A stretch of DNA of 36,250 nt from Phaeoceros laevis (taxonomy: Eukaryota; Anthocerotophyta; Anthocerotopsida; Notothyladales): the NCBI GenBank assembly GCA_049999765.1, contig JBNGIQ010009119.1:1-36250 (forward strand). The letters run 5' to 3'. Below, piece by piece: positions 30,901-36,250 of the stretch; within the stretch, counting starts at the first letter, position 1, and the number at the start of each line of letters is the position of its first letter. A model generated the notes under the pieces. That model ran no database searches. It was not told the origin of the DNA and worked only from the letters and a program-made list of their open reading frames with translations. The position numbers were made by a program, and so were the translations under genes.

Positions 30901-31071
30901 AAGTGAAACATGGTACTTCGGAGACCGCATGCATTCAGAGCAGCGACAATGCAGATTCTGAGCTCCCCGCTGCACCGCTTTGGAGATGATGTAAATCGTA
31001 TAAGGCACCATGAAAATTCCCATCATGGACAATATAAAGATTGGAAACAGCGCATCCCCGTTTGCCGCCAT
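27905..31071 (-). CDS. SEC63: Sec63 / ERdj2 homologue, ER protein-import J-domain protein, 10 exons
   Basis: Exons on the minus strand: 30892-31071, 30672-30767, 30458-30578, 30268-30374, 29964-30181, 29622-29799, 29386-29505, 29166-29252, 28915-29043, 27905-28798. They total 2130 nt and 709 aa, with all junctions in frame. It is an ER membrane protein working with Sec61/Sec62 and BiP during post-translational import. There are three membrane segments (about 8-28, 68-86, 189-210). Between the second and third lies a lumenal J-domain starting [12 protein letters not shown] with the HPD motif at residues 125-127 (QYHPDKNP) and [11 protein letters not shown]. Then come the Sec63/Brl domain ([70 protein letters not shown]) and a strongly acidic tail (about 630 onward, [13 protein letters not shown]). 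It matches Arabidopsis ERDJ2A/B over the whole length, slightly longer in the tail. No lesion is seen. Confidence 0.96.
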
Positions 31072-31984
31072 GGCGCGGGGTCGTTGGAACCAGCCACAAG
31101 GTGATCGGAAGAAGAAAGTCTTCAATCACAGCTCTACTTCAAACAATCCTTCCCTCACGAGCACCAATAATTCGACCGTCCAAGCTGCTTCGAGGCTCCT
31201 TTCAGATCTGGATCAGGGGCTATCTCACAAATTTGCCGCCACTGGTCTGCATCGCTGTGGCCTTCCCCACGGGAAGTCTCCTCGCACACGAGAAACTCGA
31301 AATTTACGTTGTAGGTGATGAATTGCGGCTTGCGGAGCCGTAACTTGTAAGCAAGTTACCAATCGGACTCCCGACTCCCGAGGGCTGGAGACCTAAATTG
31401 CGCCAGCTGACTGTGCCACTTACGTACAGCGTCAATCCACATGCCGCTGCCTTCTGTTTTCACAGGATACGTCGGAATCAGTCGGATAGTTAGCACAAGG
31501 CTTGAAATGTGATCAAGTCCCCATCGTCGTGCCCTTATTTCATTGTTCGCCAACCGTAAAATAAGGGAGCATGCGAGTGGCGAACGGGGAAATAGTGTGA
31601 ATGGCGATTCCCAAAATAGTGTTATTTCTATGAACGTGAGACGCTGCATCATCTGATATGCCATACCCATCCCCATATCTTCAATTTTATAGGGAAGGAA
31701 GGAAGGTGGATTTTTAGGGGAACGTAGCTCCAACCTGTGTAGCAAACCAACTTGTGTGTGATGATCGGTCGCCTACACGAGTTAGCAACAATTGTCGTCG
31801 ACACGGGGATTGTGATGGGTTGGGTAACTTGGGTTCCACCGATACCGGTAAGTTTGCAGTTGACGATCATTTGATTCCCTCGACTTTGCAGAACCGGAAG
31901 TTCCCTTTCCTGCGGCTCCGATCTACTAGCTTGCCGAATTCTGTTCAGAAAGCCATCTCACGTGCTCTTCTACTGTACATTGCC
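31072..31984. other. Intergenic: Sec63 promoter side and PPR 3' side
   Basis: About 910 bp between the PPR-DYW stop codon and the Sec63 start codon, both genes on the minus strand. It must contain the PPR 3' UTR and the Sec63 promoter and leader. Short open frames on both strands show no motif. I see no repeat or RNA gene. Confidence 0.45.
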
Positions 31985-34033
31985 TCAATGCCGATCCCCA
32001 CACAGACAGGACCCGTCTACGAAACGGTGGACACGATGAGAATCTCTCACTATGATCTCTCGCTTTTCAAGCCTTGACATAATCTTAGTGCCACTGTGGC
32101 AGTCATTGCACATGCGAAGGTTTTTGGTCACGAGCAGTGGTGTGCCGTCTGGAGTGTTCAAAAGACCATACGCCAGTGCCAGTTTCTCCGCATGCCCGCA
32201 CAATGCATCTTCCTTCTCCCTCTCTGTCAATCCCTTCAGCACTAACTGCGTTTGTGGGATATGCCCTCCTTCCTCTTTCAACCTCAAATTCACATCTCTC
32301 AACTTCAATGAAATATCATCCCTCTCCTCACCTACCCTAAACTCATGGACCTTCTTCTGTACTTCAATGCAGGCCCTTGCGGGCTTCTTCTTAGCACCTG
32401 CAGACTTTCTCAAGCTTTCAATGATCTGTGCATCCCTCCACCTGCCCGCATTTGCGTAGATGTTGGCCAGGAGCACATATGCAGTCGAGTTCTCTGGCTC
32501 AACTTTGACAATGTGCTCGAAACACCTCCTGCCACGCCCTAAATCACCATGAGTCTTACAAGCACTGAGCAGAGATTTCCAGCCCACCACATCACTCTCC
32601 ACCGGCATATTTTGCAACATACTCTCCGCTTCATCAAGACAACCTGACCGGGAAAGGAGATCTACCAGGCAGTTATAGTGTGTAACACTGGGCAGAATGC
32701 CGTAGTCATCCAGCATCATCTTGAAATAGCGCTGACCTTCATTCACACAACCACCATGACTACATGCCACAAGGAGAGAAACAAAAGTGGCATCATTGGG
32801 CTCCACTCCTTGCTGCCGCATCTCTTCAAAACACTTGAGAGCCATTTGGTCTTCACTGTGTTCGGCATAGCCATTCAGCAGGGCAGTCCATGTCACCACA
32901 TCTCTTCGGGGCAGTCTGTCCAACAGTCTGCGAGCTTCCCCCAGGCTCGCACATTTTGCATACATGTCCACCAGGGAGTTCCCAACCGCTATATCAAATT
33001 CCAGGCCTCGCTCCCTGATCTGTGCATGAAGCTGCTTCCCCTGTTGCAAGGCTCCAACGCTTCCACATGCTTGCAGGAGGCAAACAAATGTTACACGATC
33101 AGCAGCTGGGCTCATACCTTCCTGCAGCATACTTGCATAAAGAGCAAGGGCTTCTTGACCATGCCCATGCTGCACATATCCTGCTATCATTGCAGTCCAC
33201 GTGACCACATTTCTGCAGGGAAAAGCGTCAAACACTTTGCGAGCATCATCTAAGCTCGTGCATTTGCAGTACATGTCCACCAGACAGCTGACCACAAAAA
33301 TGTCAGGTTCAACCGCACTGCCAATCAGATCTGCATGGACCTGCTTTCCAGATTCCAAATCGCCTGCACAACCACACGCTTTTAGGACTGCCACAAATAT
33401 ATGGTTGTCTGGCTTGATAGAGCAAGCTCTCATTGATTGATAGAGTTTTATAGCCTCTCTAGGCTGTCCATGTCGAGCATGCCCCAGAATAATGGAAGCC
33501 CACATGTAGCTGTCAGGTGTAACCACCTTCGTAAACACCTGCATTGCTTCGTCCAGCCTTCCATGTGCAGCATACATACAAATGATGTGGTTGGCGAGAA
33601 ATGTGTTTGACTCATAACCACTTCGTACAGAAAGAGCATGAACACGACTGCCAAGAGCCAAATCCTTTTGTGCCAGGCACCTCTTGAGCACGCAATAGAA
33701 AAGAGTGGATTCAACATAAGCTCCTCGGTGCACAAGTATGTTCAAAGCTTCAACAGCCTCGGAGACCTGTCCCTCGCCTAACATGATATAAGCTCTTTCA
33801 TTTTCTGAAATGGAGGGAGAATGCTCCCTCATCCAAGTCTGAATGCACCCATGGTGCGTAAGTAGCGGCATGCTTGAATTTGTACCTGTATGCTGCGCTG
33901 CCAGGGTATGGCGTCCTGCTGCCAGAGCGGCCTGCTGCAAGGGCATGGTGGGTGCCTGCTGGTGAGGGCAAGGTGGCAAGCGGCCTGCTGTAATAGACGG
34001 CTGGCATTGAGGCGGCCTGCTGAAAGACGGCAT
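31985..34033 (-). CDS. PLS-class PPR protein with E/E+ and DYW domain, intronless
   Basis: A single 682-codon frame. Tandem P/L/S-type pentatricopeptide motifs run from about residue 85 to 500, with repeated HA/VHA, NSLVDMYAKC, LDDARKVFD and VVTWTAMIAGY signatures. The E/E+ region (about 500-590; STAYVLLANIYANAGRW) leads into the DYW cytidine-deaminase-like domain. That has H614-x-E616 (GHAEKLALAYGL), C642-N-D-C645-H, and the terminal zinc/CxC segment with C676-x-C678. Such proteins specify and often carry out C-to-U RNA editing in chloroplasts or mitochondria. The last three residues are DRH instead of DYW. The first 70 residues are low-complexity (Pro/Gln/Ala/His); a transit peptide is plausible but weak, and Met55 or a later Met could be the real start. 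The target site cannot be predicted safely from the window. Confidence 0.94.
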   Translation of the reverse strand: MPSFSRPPQCQPSITAGRLPPCPHQQAPTMPLQQAALAAGRHTLAAQHTGTNSSMPLLTHHGCIQTWMREHSPSISENERAYIMLGEGQVSEAVEALNILVHRGAYVESTLFYCVLKRCLAQKDLALGSRVHALSVRSGYESNTFLANHIICMYAAHGRLDEAMQVFTKVVTPDSYMWASIILGHARHGQPREAIKLYQSMRACSIKPDNHIFVAVLKACGCAGDLESGKQVHADLIGSAVEPDIFVVSCLVDMYCKCTSLDDARKVFDAFPCRNVVTWTAMIAGYVQHGHGQEALALYASMLQEGMSPAADRVTFVCLLQACGSVGALQQGKQLHAQIRERGLEFDIAVGNSLVDMYAKCASLGEARRLLDRLPRRDVVTWTALLNGYAEHSEDQMALKCFEEMRQQGVEPNDATFVSLLVACSHGGCVNEGQRYFKMMLDDYGILPSVTHYNCLVDLLSRSGCLDEAESMLQNMPVESDVVGWKSLLSACKTHGDLGRGRRCFEHIVKVEPENSTAYVLLANIYANAGRWRDAQIIESLRKSAGAKKKPARACIEVQKKVHEFRVGEERDDISLKLRDVNLRLKEEGGHIPQTQLVLKGLTEREKEDALCGHAEKLALAYGLLNTPDGTPLLVTKNLRMCNDCHSGTKIMSRLEKREIIVRDSHRVHRFVDGSCLCGDRH

Positions 34034-35130
34034 GCCTTATGCATAAGACAGAGGCCTCTCAGCAATGCCTTGCCTTGCCCGCTGCAGGTCCGAAGGGCAG
34101 CAGCTGCAAGTGATGCTCGCGCAGGTCCACGTCAGCTTGCTGTTCTTGTTCCGCTGCTGCCGATCCTACTCCTCCGCCGGCCATGGAACATCAGCAGCTG
34201 CTGCCGCCAGAAGTCCCAGCAGCAGCTGCTGCAACCACCATTGCAATTGCTTCTCCTTGGCCGGCGCAAGAAGTCGTCCGGATGCAGCTCTATTGCCTTA
34301 GATAGCCCTCCCGGGCGGCACGCCCCGGGAAAAACAGTAGACAGTATGCAGTGTCCTCCCACAGGGGTCGGATCACTAATCGGATGGGTGTCCTCCCACA
34401 ACTGTTCAATTCAGGCCTCGGAAAGTTTGAAACTCCCTGCTGGAATTTTCATCGGGCCCATGCTCTAAGGGATCGCATCATCGCACGACCCATCAACTGA
34501 TGGATCTTTAGCCCCTCCTCGCTGGCTTTGTGGCTTCTTGGCCGACCGAACACCATAACTTCAACTTCTTGTTCTTCATCTCGCAGGCTTTGTTTTCTGT
34601 TTTCCTCCTCAAACGAGAAAAGTTCCCACAGAGGTACGTTTCCGTGCCGAAGTAGACTCCTGCCTACGAAACCTCCCGCGGGAGTGTTCCACCTGGCCAC
34701 GGTCTCGATGCATCTCCGAGTCCAGATGAATCTCCAGATGAATCTTAGCCCCAGTCGGTGATTGGGCTATTTGACATGCTCGGCAGTCAGTGCATCCCAT
34801 CACTTGCCCTGCCTGGACCAGGACCAACAGGGCCGCACCTTCAATCGCCAAGGAGGACCCAGGTGCTACGGGCGCGGCCAGGCTTGTTGGGCCGCATCCC
34901 GGCTCTGCTGCGTAGAAAAAAGTCCCGCTTCCTAAAATCCCGTTCCGTTCCGTTACGAGTCCTAAAATTGCCCAAGGAAAGAAACGCATACGATACTCTA
35001 CCCACCATAATGCGTACGAAACCTAATACGTTTTTTATCCACCGCAACTCAGGTTTTTTCTCGTGGTCACGTGTGCAGCACTAAAGCTCACCGGTTAGTT
35101 GCGCGACCAATCATGTGTAAGGGCCTTTGT
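34034..35130. other. Upstream flank of the PPR gene, GC-rich with CCTGCTG/CAGCAG repeats
   Basis: No gene is supported. From about 33920 to 34040 GCGGCCTGCTG-like motifs recur, spanning the start of the PPR frame. From 34090 to 34260 GCAGCTGCTG-like motifs are frequent. Minus-strand frames at 34449-34700 and 34609-34989 have no recognisable domain. Around 34930-34980 the motif TCCTAAAAT--C(G/C)C repeats with CCGTTCCGTT. Confidence 0.4.
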
Positions 35131-35605
35131 TTTCCACCTAGGTCGGTGGTTTTTTCTTCATCTAACAAATTGACAACCGTAGGCGGGACAATATATGGTG
35201 CTCTATAGTCTCCATTAAACCCTGTCTAAGAGCATACCGTCCGGCCAGCAGTAAAGTATGCTTTTAGAGAGTTATGCATCTACTGAATTTTACTTGTATA
35301 AAAACTCCAAAAAACTTACCTTTAAATTCTAGTGTGAAATAATTTAACTTATTTAATTATGTTTTAAGGTTTGGGGGTTTATGACAATGTGGAGAAACTT
35401 GTGGAGAAACTTGTTTTGCTTCCAGTAGGCCTAGGATCTTCTAGTTTTATGTACTTACCTTTGTTGCTTGCTGTACTAATTTGGTTCTCTTATAACTTAG
35501 ACCTTGTTTAGTTGTTTCTTTTTTAAAATTATGTTAGCTTTTTAAACTATTAGGATTGTTATGCTAATATGCTTATAGAGAAGGTGTATATACAAGATTC
35601 TTTTC

Positions 35606-35695
35606 ATGAAAATATGCATGCTATGTATAGAGAGAGGTTATACATGGCTTTGATGAAAATATGCATGCTATGTATAGAGAGAGGTTATACATGGC
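35606..35695. repeat. Tandem duplication, 47-bp period
   Basis: A 43-bp unit beginning ATGAAAATATGCATGCTATG and ending in TATACATGGC occurs at 35606-35648 and again, perfectly, at 35653-35695. The identity implies a recent duplication. The palindrome ATGCAT is central. Confidence 0.92.
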
Positions 35696-36021
35696 ATACC
35701 AGACTCTGCTCAAGACATGAAATATGCATGTAATTATATTGCTGCTATTGTCGTTATCAATTGCGGTCCCAAAGATGGCATTATATGTACAAGCAATGGA
35801 AGTTCAGGTGGTAAGCGGAAGCGAAAGGCACAGAATCCTTTTGTTCTTTAAAAAAGGGTCGCTTTTAAAAGCGTATCAGCGATTTTCCTTACCCTACTAC
35901 CCTGAAGGCAAGGGATTGATCCCTGCCCTCTTCTACCATAGCCCCCTGGCCTCTTTCAATATGTTCGTCAAATATGCCCGGATATAAAAATGGCCGTGTT
36001 CTCACTTCCAATCAGCCCCTT

Positions 36022-36140
36022 TCTCAGTTTGACAGGGATAGAGTTACGCACGCACATTCACCCCAAGAGAAAGACAACAATCTCAATTTGACGGGGATAG
36101 AGTTAGGCAAGCACATTCACACCCAAGAGAAAGACCACAA
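36022..36140. repeat. Tandem duplication, about 59-60-bp period
   Basis: Two adjacent imperfect copies (36022-36080 and 36081-36140) share TTTGAC-GGGATAGAGTTA, CGCACATTCA/AGCACATTCA and CCCAAGAGAAAGAC. They differ at a few positions and by a one-base length difference. Confidence 0.9.
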
Positions 36141-36250
36141 TCTCTCGCACACACACCTGAGCACTGGCTAGATCTTCAGTATTCTCACGGTCGTCCCTTA
36201 CAACTGCAACGCCCGTTTGCGAATCGATGCACACGGTACCCATCCCTTAC

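Larger units (their letters stand above)
35131..36250. other. AT-rich gene-free right end with tandem repeats
   Basis: From about 35150 the base composition becomes clearly AT-rich compared with the rest of the window (for example 35280-35600). No gene is seen, and open frames of up to 87 codons show no motif. The segment around 35870-36000 reads unlike the neighbouring nuclear DNA; an organelle-derived insertion or a transposon remnant is possible but unproven. Two short tandem repeats are listed separately. Confidence 0.4.

Noticed and set aside
9040-31071. A biosynthetic gene cluster joining PMM, dioxygenases and GT92
   Set aside because: Genes differ in strand, family role and spacing, and most are housekeeping; proximity alone does not support a pathway.
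32678-33253. Plus-strand ORF of 191 codons within the PPR gene
   Set aside because: Antisense shadow of a long, clearly coding PPR frame.
35606-36140. CRISPR-like or satellite array
   Set aside because: Only two copies of each unit, different periods and no spacers; simple tandem duplications in a plant genome.

Overview
This window is nuclear DNA from a land plant. It carries multi-exon genes with GT-AG introns, a plant Sec63/ERdj2, a Euonymus-type (EUL) lectin, a DYW-class pentatricopeptide repeat (PPR) protein, DOXC-type 2-oxoglutarate dioxygenases, a GT92 glycosyltransferase and plant-type transposon ends. Introns are short (about 80-285 bp) and gene spacing is a few kb. Together with a DYW-class RNA-editing factor this fits a compact, possibly seed-free (lycophyte or bryophyte-like) genome. 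The species is an inference and cannot be fixed from the sequence.

Layout. 1-8.7 kb is repeat-rich with no gene I can name. It holds a small Copia-type LTR element with a primer-binding site (453-1589), a 2-kb CACTA-like non-autonomous DNA transposon packed with ACAACG/CGTTGT motifs (2719-4732), and a long inverted repeat (7788-8498). 9.0-11.1 kb is an intact 11-exon phosphomannomutase gene (+). 12.0-13.7 kb is an intronless fasciclin-domain secreted protein (-). 15.6-21.3 kb is a tandem duplication: two intact 4-exon 2-oxoglutarate/Fe(II) dioxygenase genes (-) with a truncated, intron-containing phosphomannomutase pseudogene (+) between them. 23.0-25.1 kb is a 5-exon GT92 glycosyltransferase (+), preceded by a CAG-repeat upstream ORF. 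26.5-27.5 kb is a 3-exon EUL lectin (-). 27.9-31.1 kb is a 10-exon Sec63/ERdj2 (-). 32.0-34.0 kb is an intronless PPR-DYW protein (-). 35.1-36.25 kb is an AT-rich, gene-free end with two short tandem repeats.

The genes do not form an operon or an obvious biosynthetic cluster. Loose themes are wall and glycan biology (phosphomannomutase feeding GDP-mannose synthesis, a GT92 enzyme, a fasciclin protein, a lectin) and ER import (Sec63). The clearest evolutionary story is the repeated order PMM-2ODD / PMM-pseudogene-2ODD. It suggests a segmental duplication in which both dioxygenases survived and one phosphomannomutase decayed. Exon coordinates were read by hand from splice sites and reading frame; CDS lengths sum to whole codons for all multi-exon genes listed.
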